NCBI RefSeq assembly: GCF_027627475.1
Contig: NZ_CP115484.1
Span: 2,154,001-2,218,000 of the forward strand
From: Paenibacillus sp. SYP-B4298
GTDB lineage: Bacteria; Bacillota; Bacilli; Paenibacillales; Paenibacillaceae
Reading direction: 5' to 3'
DNA length: 64,000 nucleotides
The first letter of the stretch is position 1. Every line of letters starts with the position of its first letter. The notes beneath the pieces are model-generated. The model was not told the origin of the DNA. It saw only the letters and a list, made by a program, of their open reading frames with translations, and ran no database searches. The position numbers were made by a program, and so were the translations under genes. Below, one piece after another: positions 30,116 to 39,589 of the stretch.

Positions 30116-30370
30116 TTAGACACCTTCCCTCTGCTTGTTGCGAACAAAATTGGTGATCGCAGCGACCGACTTATAATTATTCATATCGAGGTCATCCATC
30201 GTCACCTTGATCTGAAAGGTCTTCTCCAGAAACGTCATCAGTTGGATGGCAAAGAGCGAGTTCACCAGCCCCTCTTCGAAAATTTCCACATCGTAATCCA
30301 GCTCAGGCACATCCACATGCTCGGCAATATAGTGATGCACACGCTCCTCTAGCTGCTTCACATCGTTCAT
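30116..30370 (-). CDS. Discrete acyl carrier protein 2 (aminomalonyl carrier, ZmaH-like)
   Basis: 84 residues. The phosphopantetheine site is GLVNSLFA (Ser38), with Asn in place of the usual Asp before the serine. Discrete ACPs with VNSLFA are typical of methoxymalonyl-, hydroxymalonyl- and aminomalonyl-ACP loci. It overlaps the dehydrogenase gene before it by 4 bases (ATGA) and leads directly into the acyl-CoA dehydrogenase. By position it should carry serine from the adjacent A domain. The first ACP (33688-33948) has the same VNSLFA site at the same residue number, so the two are close paralogues and the split in their roles is inferred from neighbours only. Confidence 0.88.
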   Translation of the reverse strand: MNDVKQLEERVHHYIAEHVDVPELDYDVEIFEEGLVNSLFAIQLMTFLEKTFQIKVTMDDLDMNNYKSVAAITNFVRNKQREGV

Positions 30371-31239
30371 GCTTCGTTCCCCCTTTGCTTCGTGTAGTCA
30401 TAAAACCCTGCTCCCACCTTGCGTCCGAGTCTTCCGGCTTCTACCATCTTTTTCAGATAAGGGCTGCAACGAAATTTGGGGTCCTGATATTCCTGGTATA
30501 ATACATTCAGCGAGTCCATTACGGTATCCAACCCGATGAGATCGGCTGTTTCCAGCGGGCCCATTTTATGTCCAAAGCATTTTTTGAATATCTCATCCAC
30601 CTGCTTGGCAGTAGCCACACCATCCGCCACCACAAATGCAGCTTCATTCATAAATAAATGGGAGATGCGGTTCGAGACAAAGCCAGTCAAATCGTTGACT
30701 ACAATCGCGTCTTTATCGAGCTGTGCTAACAAGGCTTCTGCCTCGTTCACCGTTCGCTCGGACGTATGATAGCCCCGGATAACCTCGATCGAAGGCTTCA
30801 AGTACACCGGATTCATGAAATGCATACCGATCACCTTGTCCGGTCTATGTGTCACACCTGCTACCTTCGTAATCGAAATCGCAGAGGTATTGACGCCAAA
30901 GATGACATTCGGTCGGCATAGGCTGTCCAACTGCCGATACAGCGGCTCCTTCAAAGCCCATTGCTCCGGAATGTTCTCTACAATGAACTCACAGTCCTCA
31001 ACGTGCTTCAAATCCGTCGTTGCGATAACGAGAGATAATACCTGCTCCTCGGATACGACAGGCAGCGCCTTATTAAGCAATGGAGCGAATCGAGCGGTCT
31101 GGACGATCTCTCGCTTCGCCTTCTCCAGCGCCTGCTCGGAGATGTCCACAAGAACGGTCTGGATGCCATGCAGCAGCAGATCGACTGTAATTCCAATTCC
31201 CATCGTACCTGCGCCGATAATGCCTACTTTTGTATACAT
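30367..31239 (-). CDS. 3-hydroxyacyl-CoA dehydrogenase-like enzyme for extender-unit oxidation (ZmaG-like)
   Basis: 290 residues of the 3-hydroxybutyryl-CoA dehydrogenase family. GAGTMGIGI near residue 9 is the NAD-binding loop, GMHFMNPV holds the catalytic histidine, and FVSNRISHLFMNEAAF is a family motif. It should oxidise the primary alcohol of glyceryl- or seryl-ACP to the aldehyde. The locus has two ACPs and two acyl-CoA dehydrogenases but only one gene of this type, so it is probably shared by the hydroxymalonyl and aminomalonyl routes, as reported for zwittermicin. ATG at 31239 follows GAGGTG at 7 bases and overlaps the acyltransferase gene by 16 bases. Confidence 0.88.
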   Translation of the reverse strand: MYTKVGIIGAGTMGIGITVDLLLHGIQTVLVDISEQALEKAKREIVQTARFAPLLNKALPVVSEEQVLSLVIATTDLKHVEDCEFIVENIPEQWALKEPLYRQLDSLCRPNVIFGVNTSAISITKVAGVTHRPDKVIGMHFMNPVYLKPSIEVIRGYHTSERTVNEAEALLAQLDKDAIVVNDLTGFVSNRISHLFMNEAAFVVADGVATAKQVDEIFKKCFGHKMGPLETADLIGLDTVMDSLNVLYQEYQDPKFRCSPYLKKMVEAGRLGRKVGAGFYDYTKQRGNEA

Positions 31240-32489
31240 TGTCGTTCACCTCGTTTCAATCGCTTGTAATCGAGTGCCTGCTGCATTCGATGGTTTCCTT
31301 CCTGCACCGGCACCCGCTTCGTCTCCAGTGCCAGCTTCAGCATATCGATCGCTGCTACAGCATCCTCGTATAGCGGGCGCTCCTCAGCGGCCCGTAGAGC
31401 TTCGTAACGGGCCTCGATCTGCCGATACGGCTCCATGACATACTTGGCATACTCTTCACGACTGGCATTGCGGTTTTTTACAGCGACCACAGCAGTCAGA
31501 CATCGAGCCATAATGGAGAGGTAGTCGCTGTCCTGAACGAACAGCCCTCGACTCGCCTCCAGCACATCCTTTTCCTTATCAAAGGTGAACGTTCTCAGCG
31601 TGGGGGACAAGCTTTTCATTAAGTATTGCAGCACATTTTTGGGCCCGATCTCGACCGCAACCCTCATCCCCCGCTGCAGCGCATACTCGGCAGAGGAATG
31701 CCAGTGAACGGGGTTGACTAATTGCAGCACCAGATTCGTCGCGACCTCCTCCACCTGATCGCCGTATGGCCGACCGTTCCAGTTCGCGATGACCGGAATA
31801 CGGGGGGGACGGAGCGCTACAGAGTGGACAAGGGGCTTGAATTCATCGGCTGCAGGCTGCATCCATGGCGAGTGGAACGGCCCGCTCATCTGGATCGGAA
31901 TCACAATTCCACCGCGTTCAACCAGTGCTTCCCCGACTGCCCGAATCATGCGATGCGAGCCGGAGATGGAGGTTTTATACGGGGTGTCGTAGGCGGAGAG
32001 ATAGACCGGGTCAGCAGTCGTACTCATTTCCCGGCAAGTCTCCTCTACTACTGTGGCCTCCAGATTGGTGACCCAAGCCATCGTGCCGTCTATAGCCGCA
32101 GCCTGCCGGCTCACGATAGCGCCCCGCTGATAGACTAATTGCAGTGTATCGCTGAGGCTCGCTGCCCCGGCACAGCAGAGCGCTGAGTATTCTCCAAGCG
32201 AGTACCCGAGCATCGCATCCGGCTCGAACTCCATCTCTTGAACGAAGACCCGATAGGCTGCCACACTCACGCACACGAGAGCGGCTTGAGCGTGCTCCAG
32301 TCGATTCAACTGCTGCTGCTGATCTTTGGAAAAACAGAGGCTTGTCATATCCAGGTGCAATGTGTCGCTAGCCTCCTCGAAGGTTTCACGCGCCATCGAA
32401 TAACGATGATACAAGTACGCTCCCATCCCCGTATAATGCGAGCCAACGCCCGGGAACATGAATACAGTGTTGATCAAGTCATGTTTCAT
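31224..32489 (-). CDS. Free-standing (trans-acting) acyltransferase, ZmaF-like
   Basis: 421 residues. Residues 8-290 are a malonyl transferase-type AT: FMFPGVGSHYTGMG, the nucleophile motif GYSLGE (Ser97) and GPFHS (203-207). A C-terminal part of about 110 residues (EASRGLFVQDSD onward) is charged and helical and I do not recognise it. Such trans ATs load extender units on PKS modules lacking their own AT. Here module 1 of the PKS has a dead AT, so this protein is the obvious supplier. By analogy with zwittermicin the unit is aminomalonyl from its ACP. ATG at 32489 has GAAGGAG 8-12 bases upstream; the open frame reaches 32825, but that part lies antisense-like inside the previous gene and has no family match. 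Confidence 0.88.
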   Translation of the reverse strand: MKHDLINTVFMFPGVGSHYTGMGAYLYHRYSMARETFEEASDTLHLDMTSLCFSKDQQQQLNRLEHAQAALVCVSVAAYRVFVQEMEFEPDAMLGYSLGEYSALCCAGAASLSDTLQLVYQRGAIVSRQAAAIDGTMAWVTNLEATVVEETCREMSTTADPVYLSAYDTPYKTSISGSHRMIRAVGEALVERGGIVIPIQMSGPFHSPWMQPAADEFKPLVHSVALRPPRIPVIANWNGRPYGDQVEEVATNLVLQLVNPVHWHSSAEYALQRGMRVAVEIGPKNVLQYLMKSLSPTLRTFTFDKEKDVLEASRGLFVQDSDYLSIMARCLTAVVAVKNRNASREEYAKYVMEPYRQIEARYEALRAAEERPLYEDAVAAIDMLKLALETKRVPVQEGNHRMQQALDYKRLKRGERQCIQK

Positions 32490-32530
32490 CCTCTCGTCTC
32501 CTTCGTACTCCCGCTTCACATGCTGCTTGC

Positions 32531-33691
32531 TTATGCGAAGCTTTCGCTGGGTACAGACACAGCAGGCTTGTAGTAAGCACGCAATCCATGCATGGCAATC
32601 ATCGGCTGCAGCACCTGGGTCGTGCCCTCGATAATCTCCATAACCTTGGCCTCTCGAAACAATCGTTCCGCCGGGAACTGATTGGAGAGGCCATTCGCGC
32701 CCAGTACCTGGATCGCATCCGTTGCCACCTTCATAGCTACCTTCGAGGCAAAATACTTGGCAATCATCGTCTCCGACAGAGCATGAGCATGATGGGCAGT
32801 ACGCATAGTCCCCGCCTGGATGCATAAGGAACGAGCCGCGTGAATCTGGCTGATTCCTTCCGCGATAATCGCTTGAATCGCATCATATTCACAGATGCTC
32901 TTGCCGCCTTGCTTGCGATGGCGAGCATAGCTAATCATCGTCTCCAGCGCCTCCTGTGCAATGGCGACACTCCCCCATGCGATCGCGTACCGCCCATGAT
33001 CCAGTGCCGTCGAACCAATATAATCGAAGCCGCCCCCGACAGGTCCCAGCACGTTGCCAGCGGACACTCGAACATTTTCCAGTTGCAGCTCGGCCAGGTG
33101 AGAAGCCTTGCCTGCCAGTAAGCCGCCCATCGGTCTGACGGATACTCCCTTTAGGCTGCGCTCCACCAGGAAGGCTGTCGTAGTGCCATGATGAGAGGCA
33201 AGCACCAGATAGACATCCGCGATCCCGCCGAATGTAATCCATTTTTTCGTTCCATTTAAGATATAGCCCCCATCCTCCTGCCGGTAGCTCGTTTCTACTG
33301 CGCGGGCATCACTTCCGACATTCGGCTCAGTCAGGGCGAAGGACGCCAGGACATGCCCAGCCGCCAGCTTGGGAAGCCACTGCTCCTTCTGCGCCTCCGT
33401 TCCAAAGCGCAGCAGTGCTTCTCCAACAAGCGAGGTATGAACCGTCATGAGTTCGCGGATGGAATTGCAGGCCTTGCCCATACACTCCAGAAGCTGTCCA
33501 TACTCAACCGGAGTGAGCTGCAGTCCTCCATAAGCTGACGGCAGCGTGGCGCCCAGGAACCCCCGTTCCGCCAGCTTCCGCAGCACCTCCGTCGGAATCG
33601 CACCCTGCTCCTCGAAGCTGGAGGCATAGGGTCTTAATTCCTCGTCTGCGAAGCGCTCTGCCTCCTGAATAATTTCTGCTGCGGATCTCAT
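32531..33691 (-). CDS. Acyl-CoA dehydrogenase-like flavoenzyme, hydroxymalonyl-ACP formation (ZmaE/FkbI-like)
   Basis: 386 residues of the acyl-CoA dehydrogenase family: LTEPNVGSD, KKWITFGG and MEIIEGTTQVLQPM. It is a diverged paralogue of the enzyme at 28930-30114. The start overlaps the stop of the first ACP by 4 bases (ATGA) and the FkbH-type gene comes just before that, so this is the classic FkbH-ACP-dehydrogenase block that turns glyceryl-ACP into hydroxymalonyl-ACP. No O-methyltransferase is present next to it, so methoxymalonyl is unlikely and free hydroxymalonyl is the expected product. Confidence 0.88.
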   Translation of the reverse strand: MRSAAEIIQEAERFADEELRPYASSFEEQGAIPTEVLRKLAERGFLGATLPSAYGGLQLTPVEYGQLLECMGKACNSIRELMTVHTSLVGEALLRFGTEAQKEQWLPKLAAGHVLASFALTEPNVGSDARAVETSYRQEDGGYILNGTKKWITFGGIADVYLVLASHHGTTTAFLVERSLKGVSVRPMGGLLAGKASHLAELQLENVRVSAGNVLGPVGGGFDYIGSTALDHGRYAIAWGSVAIAQEALETMISYARHRKQGGKSICEYDAIQAIIAEGISQIHAARSLCIQAGTMRTAHHAHALSETMIAKYFASKVAMKVATDAIQVLGANGLSNQFPAERLFREAKVMEIIEGTTQVLQPMIAMHGLRAYYKPAVSVPSESFA

Positions 33692-33948
33692 GGCTGTACA
33701 CGGCTTTGTGTTTTCTTGTCAATCAGTGAGATGATCTTGTTGAGCGTACTGAAATTGGCAATCTCCAGATCTTCATTGTCCACTGTGATGGCAAACTCCC
33801 GTTCGATGAATTGCAGTAGTTGCATGGCAAACAGGGAGTTCACAAACCCGAGGGCAAAGATGTTATCATCAGCTTGAATCTCAACGTCCTCCTCAAAGAT
33901 GATCAGATTCTGTTGGATAAAATTCTTCACGATCTCGTAACGATCCAT
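33688..33948 (-). CDS. Discrete acyl carrier protein 1 (hydroxymalonyl carrier, ZmaD/FkbJ-like)
   Basis: 86 residues with the phosphopantetheine site GFVNSLFA (Ser38). It stands directly after the FkbH-type glyceryl transferase (14 bases) and overlaps the acyl-CoA dehydrogenase by 4 bases. It should accept the glyceryl group from 1,3-bisphosphoglycerate and carry it through two oxidations to hydroxymalonyl-ACP. ATG at 33948 is preceded by GAAGGTG. It would need the Sfp-type transferase encoded at 59291-60025 or another one for activation. Confidence 0.88.
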   Translation of the reverse strand: MDRYEIVKNFIQQNLIIFEEDVEIQADDNIFALGFVNSLFAMQLLQFIEREFAITVDNEDLEIANFSTLNKIISLIDKKTQSRVQP

Positions 33949-33962
33949 AGGACACCTTCTCT

Positions 33963-35006
33963 CTAGGAATTAATAGTGTATTGCGGTGTGATCACCTCGA
34001 TGGATGGCGGGTATCCCACTGCCTCCTGAGCGTCATGCTCCAGTAATAGATGTCGATCCTGCTTCTTGATTTCTCTGAATCCGGCAAAGCGATAGGTCAC
34101 ATACATCAGGCGATTTTTGTCCGTTTCCTTGAAGTCTGCGAGCAGCCGTTTCCCTTCCTCCCTTGCACGCTGAATCAGATACGTCAGCAATACCGTCCCC
34201 ACGCCTCTGGACATGACACGGCATGACATTAATAACAGCTTCAGATGGTATGCGGTTGCATCGACCTCGACTAACGCCAAGCCAATCTTGCCGTATGACC
34301 CGAATCGGTCTGTCAGTTCACATACCAACAGCTTATATTCGTCCAGCTCCGAGAGTCGCTTCAATTCCTCATAGCTGTAAGTGATTCCGGTTGAATTGAG
34401 CTGATTGGTTCGGACCGTAAGCTCCTGCATTCGCTGCAGGTCTCCCTCGCATGCCTCTGTAATCATAAACTTCATCTGAAGAGACGCCATAAATTCCTCT
34501 TTCGGGCCAGTGTGCGACTCCTCGGCCCGGTTGCGTTGCTCATCGAGCTTGTACAACTGCCGTCGTCTGCCGGTCTCCTCCGTGACCACCTGCGGGTTCA
34601 ACCGCGGGTGATGGAGCAGGGCAGACAGCTCCTTAGCCTCCAGACACCAGACATCAGGATGTACACTCTGCACTTCCTCTAATTCAAATAACTGATCGTC
34701 GACGAACAGAAAGGTATTCAGTCCAATATTCAGTCTCTGCTGAATATTGGTGATGGAGTAGGATTTCGCATGCCAGTGGATCTCCGGGTACAGAAAATAG
34801 TCATCCAGCCCGAATTCCTTCAGCTTCGACATGGCCGCAGCATAGTCGTTCTTGCTCGCAATCGATTGCAGGATGCCCCGTCGATCCAGCTCCTGTATGA
34901 TCTCGCGAATGCCCGGCTTTAGGGATACCTCCGACGTTTCCAGCAGCACTTCATCCCATAGCGTATGGTCAAGATCCCATACCACACACTTGATTTCCAC
35001 ACCCAT
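33963..35006 (-). CDS. FkbH-like HAD-fold glyceryl transferase/phosphatase (ZmaN-like)
   Basis: 347 residues. The N-terminal HAD motif is VVWDLDHTLWDEVL (DxDxT). The C-terminal half has the family motifs RTNQLNST and MSCRVMSRGVG with the conserved cysteine, and an acetyltransferase-like fold. FkbH-family enzymes take 1,3-bisphosphoglycerate, remove phosphate and transfer the glyceryl group to an ACP. This is the committed step to methoxymalonyl- or hydroxymalonyl-ACP. ATG at 35006 has a GGGGGG site 5 bases upstream. It lies 30 bases after the Asn NRPS and starts the extender-unit block. Confidence 0.93.
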   Translation of the reverse strand: MGVEIKCVVWDLDHTLWDEVLLETSEVSLKPGIREIIQELDRRGILQSIASKNDYAAAMSKLKEFGLDDYFLYPEIHWHAKSYSITNIQQRLNIGLNTFLFVDDQLFELEEVQSVHPDVWCLEAKELSALLHHPRLNPQVVTEETGRRRQLYKLDEQRNRAEESHTGPKEEFMASLQMKFMITEACEGDLQRMQELTVRTNQLNSTGITYSYEELKRLSELDEYKLLVCELTDRFGSYGKIGLALVEVDATAYHLKLLLMSCRVMSRGVGTVLLTYLIQRAREEGKRLLADFKETDKNRLMYVTYRFAGFREIKKQDRHLLLEHDAQEAVGYPPSIEVITPQYTINS

Positions 35007-35036
35007 GTGTATCCCCCCACTATCGCTAATTTCACT

Positions 35037-38000
35037 TCACCCGACAAACAAGTTGTCCAGCTCATCCGGAGTTAAGGCGATGGTGTCGTATACTGCTGGC
35101 CCCGACTGTGCCTTTGTGTTCTCGCAGTGATGGATAATGGCTTGCAGTTGGGCTATGAAGCTATGCAGAAGCTGTTCGGCACTATCGTGAGAATATCTCG
35201 CAGGGTCACAGGACAGCCGAATATGAAGCCTTCCACCGGCAATCCACACTAAGAAGTCAAGACCGCAGGTCATCTGGTTGTGAATGGAGCTATCGGCTCC
35301 GCTATATTCCTCGGCCAGCGAAAACAGGCCAAATGGCAGCTCGCTTTCAATCTCTCCCAAATAATTAAAGCGAATGGAATCTTTAACTTCGCTCGCCAAG
35401 AGCGTATTCCTAAGGTATCGCAGCACGCCATAGCTTAATCCCTTATCCGGTATGCGTCGTAGCTGCTCCTTATGCGCTTGAATCTCCTGTCCCATATCTC
35501 CTCCGCCCGGGTGGAAGCAGACAGGGAACAGTGTTGTAAACCAGCCGACTGTGCGCGTCACATCCAGCGCATGCGTGAATGATTCGCGACCATGCCCTTC
35601 CAGTTCAATCGTAACGTCATGGCTATGCGTGATCTGACCGACCGCCATGCTGAGCGCAGTTAGCAGCAAATCCTGGGTAGTCGTTGCATAAGTCGCATTG
35701 GCAGAGGTTTGCAATCGCTTCGTCTCGTCCTCTATGAGCTCGGCTGTCAGCTCGAGTGTCCGTTCCGTAGACTTCGAGGGAATCCGCTGCTGATGTTGAT
35801 GTGCCAGACCTAGGTCAGCATGCCTCTGTGTCTCGCTAGCCTCCCAATAATCCAGTGAAGCCAACAGGGAGTCGGATGCTCCATATTGCTCCAGGCTTTG
35901 AGCATATGCTTGATATGAATGGGTTTTGGCGGGCAGCACGACTGTCTCGTCCTCCAGCAAGGCATGACAGATCGAACTGAAGTCCTCCAGTACAATTCGC
36001 CAAGATACCGCATCGATGACCCCATGGTGAGCAGTGAGAAGAAGGCGCCGACCCTGCTCTCCCAGATCGAATAAGGCAGCTTTGAACAAGGGCCCCGTCG
36101 CAAGGCTCATGCTCGACTTCAATCGTTCTCCCTCGCTCCTGAGCCGATCGATCCTTTCCTTGCCTGTGCAGTGCGACAGATCGATCCAGGCAAGCTCGGG
36201 AAGCTGGCCTAACCGTTCGTTGCAATAGTGCAGCTCGCCTGTTTCCTCATGAAGGATAAGCCGTAATGCATCATGATGCTCGACTAATCTCCCCAGCGCT
36301 TGCCGGAGTCGTTCCACTGGCAGTTCCCGGTGTAATCGAAGCAGCACAGACTGATTGTAATAGTGTGGTTCAGCGAATCGCTGCTCCTTAAACCAGCGCC
36401 ATATCGGCGTACAGGGTACTGCTCCCATTGCAGGGGTCTGAGCGATATGCGTTGCAGGTGCTGCTGTCGCAATAACAAGCAGCTCGCGGATGACAGGGAA
36501 TGCCAGTATATCCTTGACGGTCAGATGAACGCCCTGCTCTCTCAACTGAGCGGATAGCTGGATCGCCTTGATCGAGTCTCCTCCCAAAAAGTAAAAGTTA
36601 TCGCCTGGATGAATGACATCGACGCTCAACATGTGTTTCAACCCTGCAAGCACGGCTGCTTCGGTTCCGTTGCCGCTAGCCGTATAAGCTTCCTTCTCCC
36701 CTTCTTGCACATCTATTAACGGGTCGGGGAGGCGATTGCGATCTACCTTGCCATTGGGGGTAAGCGGGAATTGCTTCATGCACTGTATTGCAGCAGGCAC
36801 CATATAGCTGGGCAAGCGTGCTATCAAGTGGCGTCGCAGCTTCATCGTATCGAAGCCCTCTCTGTCCGGGATAATATAAGCCGCCAGATACTTCTGTCCA
36901 CGTGAGTCTTCCCGGTCGATGACTACGGCTTCCCTAATCTCGGGCAGGCGCAGACATTCATTCTCGATCTCCTGCGATTCGATGCGATAGCCTTTGATCT
37001 TCACTTGATGGTCCACACGGCCAAGATAATGCAGTGTGCCGTCTGCAAACCAGCAAGCCAGGTCCCCTGTTCGGTACATGGTTCCTGTATGCAGGATAGC
37101 GTCCGCAACAAATCGTGCCTCGGTCAGCTCCTCTTGGTACAGATACCCTTGCCCGACACTGTCTCCAGCAATATATAGCTCCCCAGGCTGTTCATCGGGC
37201 ACAGGCTGGCCGGCCTGATCCAGCACATATACCTTCACATTTTGAATCGGCTGGCCGATCGGCACAGAGCCCTCCCTATCCTGCTTCGGATCATACTCAT
37301 GAACGATGCAGCCTACCACCGTCTCTGTAGGCCCGTACTCATTGACGATTCGGATATGTCCACCAAACAGATGATGCACGCGTTCAGCCAGCGACGCCTT
37401 GAGATCATCGCCGCCAACGATAAGACAATGAACCGTCGATTGCCGCAAATCCAGGTCCATGATCAACGCCAGATGCGCAGGTGTAAGCTTGACCACCGTA
37501 GCCTGATTGTCTGCAAATATATCGCGCAGTATAAATTCGGAACGGTGTTGCCTGTAGATTCGCACCTCATGCCCGCTAATCAATGGCGCGAACATCGAGG
37601 TTACCGTTAGGTCGAAGGAAAGAGAAGAATAGAGTGCAAACACCTCATGATCCAAGCTCAGATAGCTTTTGGCCGCCCAGGTTATATAGTTCATTAATCC
37701 ACGATGGTGCACCTTCACCCCCTTAGGAATGCCGGTGGAGCCGGATGTATAGATGATATAGGCCAGTCCGTCCGGCGATGCAGGAGAATCCCCGTTCGCA
37801 TCGGCCCCGTGGTCTAAGACAGGATCATCCAGCAGCATGACCTGTCCACCAAATTCAGGCGGCACTTGATCCGTACAGTCAACCAGCATGTACTTCAGCC
37901 GGCTGCTCGCTATAATCTGTTGGATACGCGACTGCGGGTAGTCCGGGTCAATCGGCACATAGGCCCCCCCGGCCTTCAGCACGCCTAGCAGAGCGGAGAG

Positions 38001-39551
38001 ACATGCGATGGAATGGCCAGCCATGATGCCGACCAGCTCCCCTGCTGCAATACCTCGCGAACGCAGCCTATAGGCGAACTGGTTCGCTTGGCGATTCAGT
38101 TCATCGTAGGTGAAGGTTAAGCTGCCATCAGATGCTGCGATCTTCTCCGGCGTGGCGAGTACCTGTTCTTCGAACAGATGGATGACTGTCTTATCCTGCG
38201 GATAGTACGCCTCCGTTTCATTGCGAAGAATAAGCTGCTCCCGCCGTTCCTGCTCTGTCAGCAGAGTGAGAGCCGCTAGCGGCTGCTTCGGAGCATCGAT
38301 CATTTGCTTCATCAGCCCGACCATTCGCCGGTGCATCTGTGCGATGCGGTCACTCGTGAAGTCGCTGATCAGATAATCATAGAATAAGGTCAGCCGCCCG
38401 TCTGAGGACCAATCTTTGACCACGAGCTGGAGAGCATACGGCTGATAGCCATTGTACAGCTCCAGATTCTCGACAGGCATGCCGTTAAAGTGTGGATGGA
38501 GCTTGGTATTATATGTGTTCACACACACCTGGAACAGACGGTCATACCCGTTCTTCTTGAGCTGAATGTCATTCACGAGCAGATCAAACGGGTATCTCTG
38601 ATGATAGATGCCGCTGATGAGTTCTTTATTCACCTTCTTCATATATTCTTGGATCGAATCCTCGTTATGGATGCTCACGCGAAGCGGCATCGTGCTGGTG
38701 AACATGCCGAATGTGTTCTTCTCCTTGGCTCCGGAACGATTCAATACCGGAATGCCAATGATCGCCTCCTTTTGCTGCATGGTTTTGGACAGATACAGAA
38801 TCATGAGCGAAGCAAACATCGAATTCAATGAAATGTGGAGATGCTCTGCACATTGCCTGATACGATGAGAGAGCTCTGGTTCCAGATCGATGGCCTCGCG
38901 TCTTCCCTTCGCTGCATGAGCGCTTCGAAACATGTAGTCTTCGGGCAATGGGGTCAGCTTCCTGGTCCAATAAGAGCGGTTTTTGCGGCAACGTTCAGAA
39001 TTCAAATAATCAGCTTCTGCACGCAGCCATTCCAGATAAGATGGTTTCTTCGTGACCGCTACCGCGCCTGCAGACAGTCTCTCATAGTGCTCGGCAATCT
39101 GATCGGTCATGAGGCTCACAGACCAGCCGTCAGCAATCAAATGATGGAGCTTCACAACATATCCGCTTAACCGTTGTGCAACCTCGAAGCGGGCAAATTG
39201 AAACAAATCGCTATCATAACATGGAAATGGAAGCTCGAGTTGCTGCTGTGCCCAATCATGTAATTCGGACTCATTCACAAAGTAAAGCATGGGGAAGTTC
39301 CGATACGTATAGTTCGTAACGTATTGCGCAGCCTCCATGGCTGTCAAGCGGATTCTTACCCCATCGTTCTCTTCAATAAACCGGTTTATAGCTTGCTCCA
39401 GGACGAGAGGATCGATAAGCCCGGTTACTTGCACGATCCCGCCCACATTGTTGATTGAGGTATCGGGATGCTCTTGTTCGGTATACCATATCCGCTTTTG
39501 CGGGTGTGTTAATGGATATACTTCTTCCTCCACATTCTTCACACGCCTCAT
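35037..39551 (-). CDS. Asn-specific NRPS with epimerase: C-A(Asn)-PCP-E (prodrug leader module)
   Basis: 1504 residues. C domain (10-430, HHLIADG with HH at 136-137), A domain (450-945, YTSGSTGIPKG), PCP (FLGGDSIKA), then an E domain with HHGVIDAVSW, EGHGRE and RTVGWFT. Pocket residues D-L-T-K-I-G-E-V-G-K match the known asparagine code. The set C-A(Asn)-T-E at the head of a pathway is the signature of N-acyl-D-Asn prodrug systems (colibactin ClbN, xenocoumacin XcnA, zwittermicin). The C domain would be a starter type joining a fatty acyl group to Asn, and E makes D-Asn. That fits the ClbP/ZmaM-like peptidase encoded at 40309-43419. The start at 39551 is the first ATG before VYPLTHPQKRIW; its RBS is weak, so a few residues' error is possible. 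Confidence 0.95.
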   Translation of the reverse strand: MRRVKNVEEEVYPLTHPQKRIWYTEQEHPDTSINNVGGIVQVTGLIDPLVLEQAINRFIEENDGVRIRLTAMEAAQYVTNYTYRNFPMLYFVNESELHDWAQQQLELPFPCYDSDLFQFARFEVAQRLSGYVVKLHHLIADGWSVSLMTDQIAEHYERLSAGAVAVTKKPSYLEWLRAEADYLNSERCRKNRSYWTRKLTPLPEDYMFRSAHAAKGRREAIDLEPELSHRIRQCAEHLHISLNSMFASLMILYLSKTMQQKEAIIGIPVLNRSGAKEKNTFGMFTSTMPLRVSIHNEDSIQEYMKKVNKELISGIYHQRYPFDLLVNDIQLKKNGYDRLFQVCVNTYNTKLHPHFNGMPVENLELYNGYQPYALQLVVKDWSSDGRLTLFYDYLISDFTSDRIAQMHRRMVGLMKQMIDAPKQPLAALTLLTEQERREQLILRNETEAYYPQDKTVIHLFEEQVLATPEKIAASDGSLTFTYDELNRQANQFAYRLRSRGIAAGELVGIMAGHSIACLSALLGVLKAGGAYVPIDPDYPQSRIQQIIASSRLKYMLVDCTDQVPPEFGGQVMLLDDPVLDHGADANGDSPASPDGLAYIIYTSGSTGIPKGVKVHHRGLMNYITWAAKSYLSLDHEVFALYSSLSFDLTVTSMFAPLISGHEVRIYRQHRSEFILRDIFADNQATVVKLTPAHLALIMDLDLRQSTVHCLIVGGDDLKASLAERVHHLFGGHIRIVNEYGPTETVVGCIVHEYDPKQDREGSVPIGQPIQNVKVYVLDQAGQPVPDEQPGELYIAGDSVGQGYLYQEELTEARFVADAILHTGTMYRTGDLACWFADGTLHYLGRVDHQVKIKGYRIESQEIENECLRLPEIREAVVIDREDSRGQKYLAAYIIPDREGFDTMKLRRHLIARLPSYMVPAAIQCMKQFPLTPNGKVDRNRLPDPLIDVQEGEKEAYTASGNGTEAAVLAGLKHMLSVDVIHPGDNFYFLGGDSIKAIQLSAQLREQGVHLTVKDILAFPVIRELLVIATAAPATHIAQTPAMGAVPCTPIWRWFKEQRFAEPHYYNQSVLLRLHRELPVERLRQALGRLVEHHDALRLILHEETGELHYCNERLGQLPELAWIDLSHCTGKERIDRLRSEGERLKSSMSLATGPLFKAALFDLGEQGRRLLLTAHHGVIDAVSWRIVLEDFSSICHALLEDETVVLPAKTHSYQAYAQSLEQYGASDSLLASLDYWEASETQRHADLGLAHQHQQRIPSKSTERTLELTAELIEDETKRLQTSANATYATTTQDLLLTALSMAVGQITHSHDVTIELEGHGRESFTHALDVTRTVGWFTTLFPVCFHPGGGDMGQEIQAHKEQLRRIPDKGLSYGVLRYLRNTLLASEVKDSIRFNYLGEIESELPFGLFSLAEEYSGADSSIHNQMTCGLDFLVWIAGGRLHIRLSCDPARYSHDSAEQLLHSFIAQLQAIIHHCENTKAQSGPAVYDTIALTPDELDNLFVG

Positions 39552-39589
39552 CCTCTCACGGAATTCTGAGTCCTCTTTATTCGAGTCCT

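Noticed and set aside
32490-32825. N-terminal extension of the free AT to 533 residues
   Set aside because: The extra 112 residues lie in another frame of the acyl-CoA dehydrogenase gene, are rich in Cys and Gly, and the start at 32489 has its own ribosome binding site.
33688-35006. Methoxymalonyl-ACP instead of hydroxymalonyl-ACP
   Set aside because: The FkbH-ACP-dehydrogenase block would allow it, but no O-methyltransferase gene is present in the operon.
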